Source: an uncultured Clostridia bacterium
GTDB taxonomy: Bacteria; Bacillota; Clostridia; UBA1381
Direction of reading: 5' to 3'
DNA length: 19,182 nucleotides
Assembly: GCA_934486735.1 (NCBI GenBank)
Contig: CAKSQL010000040.1
Coordinates: 1 to 19,182 of the forward strand
The first letter of the stretch is position 1, and each line of letters opens with the position of its first letter. The notes under the pieces were generated by a model, which saw nothing but the letters and a program-made list of their open reading frames with translations, was not told the origin of the DNA and ran no database searches. Position numbers and translations under genes: made by a program. Below are positions 7,817 to 14,807 of the stretch, one piece after another.

Positions 7817-8608
7817 ATGACACAGCTTCAGCAGCAGGCGGAAGAAACAATAAGAAAGCGTCATTCCGAACGCCAGCGCAAGCGTATCCGGAATATGAAG
7901 ATACGCCGTACTGTCTTTTTTACCTTGCTTTCGCTAATTGCTGTCTTTGTTATCATGTTCTACACTCCGATTTTCAAAATCAGAGGTGTGGACATCGAGG
8001 GAAATCAAAAGGTTGATTCGGCTGTGATTACCGAAAGCCTCGGCGAGGTCGAGGGGAAGAACCTGTTTCGGGCAAAGGTTTCCGCAATGCGTAAAAGCGT
8101 GCTTAAAATTCCTTACATACAGACGGTGGAAATCGACCGCGTTATTCTCCGCTCAAAGCTTGTCGTAAAGGTGACAGAGTGCGAGGAGGCGGCTTGCATA
8201 GCCGGTGGCAGCGGATATATCATTATCGACAGTTCGGCAAAGGTCCTTGCCGACTCGGCGGAAAAGCCGGAGGGAATCCCGGAGGTAACGGGACTCAGCA
8301 TAACAAATATCTCGGTCGGCGAAAAGCTGAAAATCGAAGAGCAGGATAAGTTCAATATAATGGTGATGTGCCTGGAGGAGATGAAAAAAATCGGAATACT
8401 CGGCGGCGTGAGAACAATCTCGGTTGCCGATGCCGGAAATATCACATTTAATTATGAGGATCGTCTTGACGCAATCTGCGGCAGCAGCGTCGACCTGGAA
8501 AAAAAGCTCGGATATTTCAAAAGTGCGGCAAATTCAAACCGCCTGACCGAAAATTCGAGAGGGACAATCGACCTCACAACAACGGGCAAGGCGATCTATT
8601 CGCCGTAA
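7817..8608 (+). CDS. divIB: Cell-division protein DivIB/FtsQ
   Basis: This 263-aa bitopic membrane protein belongs to the divisome; the family forms the DivIB-DivIC-FtsL complex that links the Z-ring to septal wall synthesis. A strongly basic cytoplasmic tail (about 1-33) precedes one membrane helix (about 34-51). A POTRA-like domain begins with FKIRGVDIEGNQKVDSAVI (about 54-72). The beta domain and a short C-terminal tail follow. It starts six bases after murA, using an AAAGGGG ribosome binding site within the murA 3' end. In B. subtilis the gene is called divIB and in E. coli ftsQ. No ftsA follows it, as in many Clostridia. A weak stem-loop at 8613-8640 may end the transcript. Confidence 0.88.
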   Translation: MTQLQQQAEETIRKRHSERQRKRIRNMKIRRTVFFTLLSLIAVFVIMFYTPIFKIRGVDIEGNQKVDSAVITESLGEVEGKNLFRAKVSAMRKSVLKIPYIQTVEIDRVILRSKLVVKVTECEEAACIAGGSGYIIIDSSAKVLADSAEKPEGIPEVTGLSITNISVGEKLKIEEQDKFNIMVMCLEEMKKIGILGGVRTISVADAGNITFNYEDRLDAICGSSVDLEKKLGYFKSAANSNRLTENSRGTIDLTTTGKAIYSP

Positions 8609-8612
8609 AACG

Positions 8613-8654
8613 ACCCGATAATACATTTTTCAGCTCGGGTGTGTTTCTATCTTT
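8613..8654 (+). terminator. Weak terminator-like stem-loop after divIB
   Basis: A 6-bp stem, ACCCGA (8613-8618) with TCGGGT (8635-8640), has a 16-base loop and is followed by a T-rich, interrupted tract. The short stem and long loop make it a weak candidate, so some read-through into ftsZ is likely. Confidence 0.35.
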
Positions 8655-8727
8655 TGTTCAAAAACGCCATAAAATGCCGAAAAAAACTGTTGAAATTAAA
8701 GAAAATAAAAAAATTTTTAAATAACTA

Positions 8728-8756
8728 TTGAATAAATCGCAAAAACATAGTACAAT
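8728..8756 (+). promoter_or_regulatory. Sigma-A promoter of ftsZ
   Basis: TTGAAT (8728-8733), a 17-bp spacer and TACAAT (8751-8756) predict a start near 8763 and a leader of about 65 bases. This lies in the otherwise AT-rich 219-bp gap between divIB and ftsZ and gives ftsZ its own expression. Confidence 0.7.
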
Positions 8757-8827
8757 GATATAAGGGAAGATAGATAATAGGCGTATTATCTGTTTTAGCA
8801 GAAGTAGTTTAAGGAGGATAAAAACCA

Positions 8828-9973
8828 ATGAGTAACATAGAATTGGAAATGGATTCGGTGCAGCCGACAGACGGCGCAAGAATAAAAGTAATCGGCGTGG
8901 GCGGCGGCGGAAACAACGCTGTCGACAGAATGATAGAGGCGGGAGTGAGCAAGGCTGAATTTGTTGCGGTAAATACAGATCTGCAGCAGCTCAAAACCGT
9001 AAAAGCGCCCACAGCTATTCAGATAGGTGTGAGACTTACAGCGGGTCTCGGCGCAGGCGCAAAGCCGGAAATCGGCAAAAAGGCTGCGGAGGAAACCGAA
9101 AATGATATAAAGGAAACTCTTAAAAATACGGAAATGGTATTTGTAACCGCCGGAATGGGCGGCGGAACAGGTACGGGCGCAGCTCCGGTTATTGCTCGCC
9201 TTGCAAAGGAAATGGGCATACTCACAGTAGCTGTCGTTACAAAGCCGTTCTTCTTTGAAGGACCGCAGAGAATGAGAAACGCAGAAGCCGGCATTGAGGA
9301 ATTGAGCCAGTGCGTGGATTCTATCGTTACTATCCCCAACGACCTTCTGCTCAAGACAGCGGATAAGAAAATCAGCATAAACGACTCGTTCAAGCTTGCC
9401 GATGAGGTTCTCCGCCAGGGCGTTGAGGGCATCATTGAGGTAATTGCTCAGAACGGTATCATCAGCTGCGACTTCGCGGACGTATGTACAATTATGCGCG
9501 ACTCGGGCGTGGCACATATGGGTATCGGTGTCGGCAAGGGCGAAAATGCCGCACAGGACGCAGTACGCGCGGCAATCGAAAGCCCGTTGCTCGAAACAAG
9601 CATCACAGGCGCAGCAAACGTATTGCTCAACATCACCGGCGGAACGGAGTTCTCGCTTGTTGATATGGGTGAGGTTTCGGGCATTGTTCGTGAGATGGTT
9701 TCGCAGGATGCTACAATCATCGTCGGAACTGCCGTTGATGAAAATATGAAGGATGAGATTAAGGTAACATTGGTTGCAACGGGTCTTGACACAAGCTCAA
9801 AGAAAAATTCTTCTTCGGGCGCAAACCTTTTCCAAAAGGCTGAGACAACATCGGCTGCACCGTCTTTCTCCGCTCCTACCTTTAACGCTCCGAAAAACGA
9901 CGTTTTTTCAAGAAAGGTAAACCCGGGGATTGATAATGTGAATGTTCCCTCGTTCCTGAGACCCAAAAACTAA
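8828..9973 (+). CDS. ftsZ: Cell-division GTPase FtsZ
   Basis: Tubulin homologue that polymerises into the cytokinetic ring at midcell. The protein has 381 aa, a normal length. Visible motifs are the nucleotide-binding GVGGGGNNAVDRMI near residue 23, the tubulin signature GGGTGTGAAP near 110, and the C-terminal partner-binding peptide NVPSFLRPKN after a variable linker (about 320-370). The T7 synergy loop reads GIISCDFADV. The two catalytic aspartates are kept (D215, D218), but the usual asparagine, N207 in E. coli numbering, is serine (S213). The IPND(R/K)LL segment reads IPNDLLL. AAGGAGG at 8811-8817 fixes the start. No ftsA is adjacent, so membrane tethering probably depends on SepF or another anchor elsewhere. 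A strong stem-loop follows at 10004-10039. Confidence 0.95.
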   Translation: MSNIELEMDSVQPTDGARIKVIGVGGGGNNAVDRMIEAGVSKAEFVAVNTDLQQLKTVKAPTAIQIGVRLTAGLGAGAKPEIGKKAAEETENDIKETLKNTEMVFVTAGMGGGTGTGAAPVIARLAKEMGILTVAVVTKPFFFEGPQRMRNAEAGIEELSQCVDSIVTIPNDLLLKTADKKISINDSFKLADEVLRQGVEGIIEVIAQNGIISCDFADVCTIMRDSGVAHMGIGVGKGENAAQDAVRAAIESPLLETSITGAANVLLNITGGTEFSLVDMGEVSGIVREMVSQDATIIVGTAVDENMKDEIKVTLVATGLDTSSKKNSSSGANLFQKAETTSAAPSFSAPTFNAPKNDVFSRKVNPGIDNVNVPSFLRPKN

Positions 9974-9990
9974 GACAGAACAAGTATTGA

Positions 9991-10008
9991 TCAGACTGTA
10001 GACAAAAT
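9991..10008 (-). repeat. 18-bp dispersed repeat, copy B
   Basis: Exact inverted match of the 18-mer at 59-76. In this orientation it encodes the last codons and the TGA stop of the transposase remnant, directly after the stem-loop at 10004-10039. Confidence 0.6.
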
Positions 10009-10041
10009 CGGTTGCAAACTCAAAGATGCAACCGATTTTTG
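10004..10041 (+). terminator. Strong intrinsic terminator after ftsZ, possibly bidirectional
   Basis: A perfect 13-bp stem (10004-10016 with 10027-10039) has a 10-base loop and ends in a run of T. Because the left arm begins AAAA, the minus strand also ends in a short T-run, so it could stop transcription from both sides. It lies 30 bases past the ftsZ stop and overlaps the end of the transposase remnant frame. Confidence 0.75.
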
Positions 10042-10380
10042 TATTACTTGAGTCAATATTTGAATAAAGTCGGGGGTAAATGACCTCAAAAGTCCCTTTA
10101 TCCGTTTCCATTTCGCAAGCTTTTTTAAATTCATACATGCAAAGCGGAGGGTTGCCTCAGCTTTTACTTTCGCCAATCCTCTGTATTGAGTGTACCTCAT
10201 CGCATACTTTTCTTTCGCATTTGCAAACACTCGCTCTATTGTTTCTTTCCTTAATTTGTATATGTCATCGGCAGGACTGAAAATAAAAAGAGCGGGAAAT
10301 TTTGTCTGATAATACAGATGATGTGCTCAAACAGCATATAAAAAACGGATAAGTTTGTTTTAAGATAATAATTTTTTGTA

Positions 10381-10430
10381 CATTTTGAATAATAAAGTGC
10401 ATTTTAATTATTTTAATTATGTGTTACAAT
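10381..10430 (+). promoter_or_regulatory. mglB promoter with candidate activator half-sites
   Basis: TACAAT (10425-10430) is a good -10. At the 17-bp position the -35 is TTTTAA (10402-10407), only a 3/6 match, as expected of a promoter that needs an activator. The weak -35 overlaps GCATTTTAAT (10399-10408). A similar CATTTTGAAT lies at 10381-10390, making a direct repeat with 19-bp spacing, as is common for AraC-type regulators. The same 10-mer occurs twice in the promoter region of the yesN-like gene. Confidence 0.5.
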
Positions 10431-10512
10431 AAAGACAACAAAAAGAGTTGAAAAGACACCGTATAAATTATATGTGCGTTTTTAAGCTCAAATTTGAAAG
10501 GAGAAATTTATT

Positions 10513-11598
10513 ATGAAAATGAAAAAATTGATGGCGGCGGTATTATCGCTTGTTATGGGATGCAGTCTTGCGGCATGCGGCGATACGGGCAACGGAGGCG
10601 ACTCTGCAAAAGGTGAGGTTTCGGTATTTTATTATACCTACAGTGACACATATATTTCAAGTGTACGTTCCGCAATGGACAAGCTTTTGACAGAAAAAGG
10701 CATAAGCTTTCAAAACTACGATGCAAACGGAAATCAGACAACCCAGACAGAACAAGTTACAACGGCGCTTGCAAAGGGAACAAGTCTTCTTGTTGTAAAC
10801 GTTGTGGATACCGGCTCAAACGATGCGGCACAAAATATTATCGATCAGGCAAAAGGCAGAAATGTTCCGGTAATCTTTTTCAACCGTTCGGTGGAAGAAG
10901 ATGTTGTAAGCAGCTATGACAAATGCGTATTTGTAGGTACGGATTATGAAATGGCAGGACATATGCAGGGTGAAATGATCGGTAAATATTTAGTTGAAAA
11001 TTATGATACGCTTGACCTTAACGGAGACGGAAAAATCAGCTATGTAATGTTTAAAGGTCAGGAAGGAAATATGGAGGCTATAGCGCGTACGGAATACGGC
11101 GTTCAAGATGCAAACAAAGTTCTTAAAGAAGCAGGAAAAAGCGAAATTGAATTCTATGATTCATCAAATTCCAAAAAGTACCTTGTTGACCAGAACGGTC
11201 AGTGGTCATCGGCTGCAGCAACCGATTATATGAGCACAATTCTTGCACAGTACAGCGTTACCAACAACAATATGGTAGAACTTGTTATTGCAAATAACGA
11301 CGAAATGGCTCTCGGTGCATTGTCGGCACTTCAGACAGCAGGCTATAATAACGGCAGCGGAAAAACAATTCCTATATTCGGCGTTGACGCAACAGATGCC
11401 GCAAAATCAGCTATATCAAAAGGAACAATGACGGGAACAATCAAGCAGGATGCAGATGGTATGGCAAGTGCGATTACTACAATAGCAGATAACTATATGA
11501 ACGAAAAAGAGGCATTTGACGGTCTTGACAGCAGCGAGACAGTCGGAACATGGAGAATAAACATTCCTTATTCAACATATATGGAAGGGAATAAATAA
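10513..11598 (+). CDS. mglB: Galactose/glucose ABC transporter substrate-binding lipoprotein (MglB-like)
   Basis: Extracellular sugar-binding protein that delivers substrate to MglAC. The 361-aa precursor has a lipoprotein signal with lipobox LAAC (19-22) and lipidated Cys22. The mature part resembles E. coli galactose/glucose-binding protein. It keeps the calcium loop DLNGDGKIS (168-176) and pocket residues equivalent to N91 (N124), R158 (R192), W183 (W231), N211 (N262) and D236 (D292). Three pocket positions differ: H152 is Asn186, D154 is Glu188 and N256 is Gln312, so sugar preference may differ. AAAGGAG (10497-10503) fixes the start. It leads the mgl operon, and a GC-rich stem-loop after it may raise its level over mglA. 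Sugar identity is inferred from homology only. Confidence 0.88.
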   Translation: MKMKKLMAAVLSLVMGCSLAACGDTGNGGDSAKGEVSVFYYTYSDTYISSVRSAMDKLLTEKGISFQNYDANGNQTTQTEQVTTALAKGTSLLVVNVVDTGSNDAAQNIIDQAKGRNVPVIFFNRSVEEDVVSSYDKCVFVGTDYEMAGHMQGEMIGKYLVENYDTLDLNGDGKISYVMFKGQEGNMEAIARTEYGVQDANKVLKEAGKSEIEFYDSSNSKKYLVDQNGQWSSAAATDYMSTILAQYSVTNNNMVELVIANNDEMALGALSALQTAGYNNGSGKTIPIFGVDATDAAKSAISKGTMTGTIKQDADGMASAITTIADNYMNEKEAFDGLDSSETVGTWRINIPYSTYMEGNK

Positions 11599-11617
11599 AC
11601 TATACAAAGAAATGCCG

Positions 11618-11638
11618 GGGGAGCATGAGTTGCTCCCC
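11618..11638 (+). other. Stem-loop between mglB and mglA
   Basis: A perfect 8-bp GC-rich stem (11618-11625 with 11631-11638) has a 5-base loop and no T-tract after it. In binding-protein transporters such a hairpin often protects or partly terminates the message after the binding-protein gene, giving more binding protein than ATPase. That role is inferred here. Confidence 0.55.
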
Positions 11639-11671
11639 TCAAGGTTAGTAAAGAAACGGGGTATAAAGCTT

Positions 11672-13195
11672 ATGAGTAATACTGTAAATAATAAAGAAAA
11701 ACCCGTTCTTCTGAAAATGGAGAACATAGAAAAAGTTTTCCCCGGTGTAAAGGCGCTCGATAAGGTAAGCCTTAATGTAAGGGCAGGTACCGTTCATGCG
11801 CTTATGGGTGAAAACGGTGCCGGGAAATCAACACTTATGAAATGTCTTTTCGGTGTGTATAACAAAGATGCCGGAAATATATATCTTGACGGAAAAGAAA
11901 TAAATTTTAAAAATTCAAAAGAAGCTCTTGAAAGCGGGGTTGCCATGGTTCATCAGGAATTGAATCAGGCACTTAAGCGTAATGTAATGGATAATATGTG
12001 GCTCGGTCGCTTTCCGACAGTCGCAAAGGGAGTACCCATTACAAGCGAAAAGAAAATGTATAATGAAACAAAGGAAATTTTCAAAAAACTCGAATTGAAC
12101 ATAGACCCGAAAACCATAATGAGTACGATGCCTGTATCTCAAAGACAAATGGTGGAAATTGCAAAGGCAGTTTCCTATAATTCGAAAGTTATTGTTTTTG
12201 ACGAGCCGACTTCATCACTTACCGAGGAAGAGGTTGAACATTTATTTAAGATTATAAATATGCTTCGCGACAGAGGCTGTGCAATAATATATATATCGCA
12301 TAAAATGGCGGAAATACTTCGTATTTCCGATGAAGTGACCATAATGCGAGACGGAAAATGGGTCGCAACAAAAAATGCAAATGACCTTACAATGGATGAG
12401 ATAATCAGGCTCATGGTAGGAAGAGAGCTGACGAATGTTTATCCGCCGAAGATAAACAAAATCGGAGATGTACTCCTTGAGGTTGACAATCTTACGGCGA
12501 TGTATTCAAAGCTTAAAGATGTGTCATTTAAAGCCCATAAGGGTGAGATTCTCGGAATTGCCGGTCTTGACGGATCGGGCAGAACAGAACTGCTTGAAAA
12601 TATTTTCGGAGTTGCTACGCGTAAAAGCGGCTCAATTAAGATAGACGGCAAAACCGTTAAAAACAAAAGTGCGGGCGAATCTATCAAAAACGGATTTGCA
12701 CTTCTTACCGAAGAGAGGCGTGCAACCGGAATTTTCGGAATACTTAATATCCGCGAAAATACAACTATATCAAGCCTTGACAAGTGCAAAAAAGGACCGT
12801 TTTTGAGCGATGATAAGCTAAAGAAAAATACTGATTGGTGCATAAAATCCATGCGGGTTAAAACTGCATCGCAGGAAACAAAAATACGTGCTCTCTCAGG
12901 CGGAAATCAGCAAAAGGTTATTCTCGGCAGATGGCTTCTTACAGATCCTACAGTGCTTTTGCTTGATGAACCTACGCGCGGAATTGACGTCGGCGCAAAA
13001 TACGAAATATATCAGCTTATTATAGATCTTGCAGAAAAAGGAAAGACAGTAATCATGGTATCATCCGAAATGCCGGAGCTTTTGGGCGTTTGTGACAGAA
13101 TACTCGTTATGTCGGGCGGCAGACTTGCCGGCGAAGTGGATGCTGCAACAGCTACGCAGGAACAGATAATGACACTGGCTGCAAAGTATGTGTAA
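11672..13195 (+). CDS. mglA: Galactose/methyl-galactoside importer, tandem ATPase subunit (MglA-like)
   Basis: Cytoplasmic ATPase of the carbohydrate-uptake-2 (RbsA/MglA/XylG) type, with two fused nucleotide-binding domains. From the ATG at 11672 it has 507 aa, the family length. Domain 1 has Walker A GENGAGKS (46-53), signature VSQRQ (155-159) and Walker B with D177-E178. Domain 2 has the degenerate Walker A GLDGSGRTE (from 298), in which Arg replaces Lys as is usual in this family, the signature LSGGNQQ (408-414), and Walker B D432-E433. So only domain 1 has a full Walker A. An upstream in-frame ATG at 11612 would place the stem-loop inside the gene and is unlikely. The ribosome binding site is poor, which fits lower expression than mglB. 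mglC follows after 25 bases. Confidence 0.92.
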   Translation: MSNTVNNKEKPVLLKMENIEKVFPGVKALDKVSLNVRAGTVHALMGENGAGKSTLMKCLFGVYNKDAGNIYLDGKEINFKNSKEALESGVAMVHQELNQALKRNVMDNMWLGRFPTVAKGVPITSEKKMYNETKEIFKKLELNIDPKTIMSTMPVSQRQMVEIAKAVSYNSKVIVFDEPTSSLTEEEVEHLFKIINMLRDRGCAIIYISHKMAEILRISDEVTIMRDGKWVATKNANDLTMDEIIRLMVGRELTNVYPPKINKIGDVLLEVDNLTAMYSKLKDVSFKAHKGEILGIAGLDGSGRTELLENIFGVATRKSGSIKIDGKTVKNKSAGESIKNGFALLTEERRATGIFGILNIRENTTISSLDKCKKGPFLSDDKLKKNTDWCIKSMRVKTASQETKIRALSGGNQQKVILGRWLLTDPTVLLLDEPTRGIDVGAKYEIYQLIIDLAEKGKTVIMVSSEMPELLGVCDRILVMSGGRLAGEVDAATATQEQIMTLAAKYV

Positions 13196-13220
13196 AATTT
13201 AAGAATCGGAGGAAAACAAA

Positions 13221-14306
13221 ATGTCAGATTCAACACTTAAAAGAAAAAACAGGTTGTCCTTGTGGTTTGATGATTTTAAATCAAAATCTCCCGCAGACAA
13301 ACGCAGAGCGATAACAGACTTACTTTTTAACAATGCAATGTATATAATTATATTTATAGCGGTTGTTTATATTGCCGTCAGGGTACCGGCATTCATTTCT
13401 ATGCCGTCGGTAATAAATATAATTTCACTGACTGCGGCAAAATTGCCTATAGCGCTTGGTATAGCAGGTGCAATAGTGCTGACCGGTACCGATATATCCG
13501 CAGGACGATGCGTCGGACTTACCGCATGTATTTCCGCCTCGCTTTTGCAGATGGTGGGATATGCAAATAAAATATTTCCCGCTATCGGCGTCGTTCCGCT
13601 TTGGGCAGTACTGCTTTTGGTGATAGGAGTGGGTGCTGTTATCGGATTTGTAAACGGATTTTTTGTTGCAAAGTTCAAACTTCATCCGTTTATCGTAACT
13701 CTTTCGACGCAGCTTATTGTTTTCGGCCTTGTACTTATGTATCTTATGCTCGGCGGAAACAATGGTCAGACTCTTTCCGGTCTTGATTCGTCATATACCG
13801 ATTTTGTACGTGGAACACTTTTCAAAATCGGCGGAGTTTCTGTTCCGAAATATGTGCTTTATTCAGTAATTCTTACCGCTGTTATGTGGGTAATCTGGAA
13901 TAAAACAAAATTCGGTAAAAACATGTTTGCGGTAGGTTCAAATGAAGAAGCTGCAAACGTTTCCGGAGTAAACGTGTTCTGGACAATAATATTGGTATTC
14001 ATTCTTGCCGGTGCAATGTACGGTATTACAGGATTTATAGAGGGTGCGCGTATTGCGTCATGCTCTGCAAATACAGGTCTAAACTATGAGTCCGATGCGA
14101 TTGCCGCATGCGTTATCGGCGGTGTATCGTTTGTCGGAGGTACCGGAAAAATAAGCGGTATTGTAATAGGTGTGTTCCTTCTTCAGATTATATTTGTAGG
14201 ATTGAACTTCCTTTCGGTAGATGCGAACATGCTTTACGTAATAAAAGGTCTTATCATTCTTGTTGCATGTGCAATTGATATGCGTAAATATCTTGCACGC
14301 AAGTAA
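13221..14306 (+). CDS. mglC: Galactose/methyl-galactoside importer, permease subunit (MglC-like)
   Basis: Integral membrane channel of the importer, of the RbsC/MglC/XylH family; two copies would pair with MglA. The 361-aa protein has about nine or ten hydrophobic segments starting near residue 38. It carries family motifs such as ALGIAGAIVLTGTDISAG (about 77-94), FGKNMFAVGSNEEAANVSGVN (about 234-254) and AACVIGGVSFVGGTGKISG (about 294-312). It is longer than the roughly 336-residue E. coli MglC, because of a charged cytoplasmic N-terminal extension of about 25-35 residues. GGAGG (13208-13212) supports the start at 13221. It is co-transcribed with mglBA, and the small InlB-repeat gene follows 31 bases later. 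Confidence 0.9.
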   Translation: MSDSTLKRKNRLSLWFDDFKSKSPADKRRAITDLLFNNAMYIIIFIAVVYIAVRVPAFISMPSVINIISLTAAKLPIALGIAGAIVLTGTDISAGRCVGLTACISASLLQMVGYANKIFPAIGVVPLWAVLLLVIGVGAVIGFVNGFFVAKFKLHPFIVTLSTQLIVFGLVLMYLMLGGNNGQTLSGLDSSYTDFVRGTLFKIGGVSVPKYVLYSVILTAVMWVIWNKTKFGKNMFAVGSNEEAANVSGVNVFWTIILVFILAGAMYGITGFIEGARIASCSANTGLNYESDAIAACVIGGVSFVGGTGKISGIVIGVFLLQIIFVGLNFLSVDANMLYVIKGLIILVACAIDMRKYLARK

Positions 14307-14337
14307 TTGATATTTAAAAAGAGAGGAGACTGCAGTC

Positions 14338-14706
14338 ATGGCTGATGAACAAGCAAATAAAATACAGAGTACGCACCGTACGGGAGGCTTGTATGCAAAA
14401 ATAAACATGTCGGTAAAAAGCGCTGACATAATGGTAATGTCACTTACGGTACTTTTAATTGCCGCTTTGATATTTGTAGTCAGCCATAACGGATTTACGG
14501 TTAAATTCGATACGGACGGCGGCTCGTACGTTGAACCTGTTAAGGCGATGCATTCGGAGATTATATCCGTTGAGGAACCTGTAAAAGAAGGATGGCAGTT
14601 TACCGGATGGTATACCGACCGCGACAAAAGTCAAAAATGGGATATGAACAATGACCCGGTAACGGGCAGCATGACTCTGTATGCCGGTTGGGAAAAATCC
14701 GAATAA
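14338..14706 (+). CDS. Small membrane-anchored protein with one InlB B-type repeat
   Basis: This 122-aa protein is the fourth gene of the mgl operon. Residues 1-30 are polar and basic, so probably cytoplasmic. Residues 31-49 form one membrane helix. Residues about 53-119 form a single InlB B-repeat (Listeria-Bacteroides repeat, Flg_new): a VKFDTDGGSYVEPV strand, then P-x-x-x-G-W-x-F-x-G-W-Y, and LYAGWEK at the end. By the positive-inside rule the repeat faces outward. Such repeats normally occur in long surface proteins of Firmicutes; a lone copy on a short membrane stem is unusual. AGAGGAG (14322-14328) makes the start clear. A role near the binding protein or permease is suggested only by its operon place. 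No enzymatic motif is visible. Confidence 0.8.
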   Translation: MADEQANKIQSTHRTGGLYAKINMSVKSADIMVMSLTVLLIAALIFVVSHNGFTVKFDTDGGSYVEPVKAMHSEIISVEEPVKEGWQFTGWYTDRDKSQKWDMNNDPVTGSMTLYAGWEKSE

Positions 14707-14724
14707 AAAATGTAAATAAAAATA

Positions 14725-14753
14725 TTGATTTTCCCGCATTTTAATGTTATAAT
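14725..14753 (+). promoter_or_regulatory. Sigma-A promoter of the regulator-sensor operon
   Basis: TTGATT (14725-14730), a 17-bp spacer and a perfect TATAAT (14748-14753) predict a start near 14760. The spacer contains the left copy of the inverted 14-mer (14733-14746), so a protein bound there would compete with RNA polymerase. This gives the regulator genes expression independent of mgl. Confidence 0.7.
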
Positions 14754-14797
14754 TTATATTATAAAAATATAAATTGAAAAAAGCATTAAAATGCGGG
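14733..14797. promoter_or_regulatory. Nested inverted repeats around the yesN-like promoter and RBS
   Basis: Perfect 14-base arms (14733-14746 and 14784-14797) enclose a second perfect pair of 10-base arms (14751-14760 and 14766-14775). The outer left arm fills the promoter spacer. The outer right arm includes the GGG of the ribosome binding site (14795-14799) of the next gene. The outer arms contain GCATTTTAAT, also found at the mglB promoter. They may be regulator-binding sites, an RNA hairpin in read-through transcripts, or both. Confidence 0.6.
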
Positions 14798-14807
14798 AGA
14801 ATTTATA

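Larger units (their letters stand above)
9991..10326 (-). pseudogene. IS1182-like DDE transposase, C-terminal remnant
   Basis: The minus-strand frame is open from just inside a stop at 10329-10327 to the stop at 9991. It encodes LRKETIERVFANAKEK, then MRYTQYRGLAKVK and FACMNLKKLAKWK, the typical C-terminal block of IS1182-type transposases. The glutamate in TIERVF is in the position of the third catalytic residue. The N-terminal two thirds, with the other catalytic aspartates, are missing, and the residues before PADDIYKL do not look family-like. This suggests an old deletion or fusion. No terminal inverted repeats were found, so the element is dead. It lies at the border between the housekeeping genes and the more AT-rich mgl cluster. 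Confidence 0.75.

Noticed and set aside
9448..9966. A 172-codon minus-strand open frame opposite ftsZ
   Set aside because: The ftsZ frame is fully supported by motifs and ribosome binding site; the reverse frame is low-complexity and unsupported.
9981..10062. Complete MITE with terminal inverted repeats around the post-ftsZ hairpin
   Set aside because: Outer arms 9981-9990 and 10053-10062 match at 9 of 10 bases, but no target-site duplication is visible and the left part lies in the transposase remnant frame. A terminator plus remnant explains it more simply.
10320..10512. CcpA cre site near mglB
   Set aside because: I looked for the consensus catabolite-repression palindrome and saw no convincing match.
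11612..11671. Earlier mglA start at 11612
   Set aside because: It would translate through the intercistronic stem-loop, adds 20 non-conserved residues and has no ribosome binding site.
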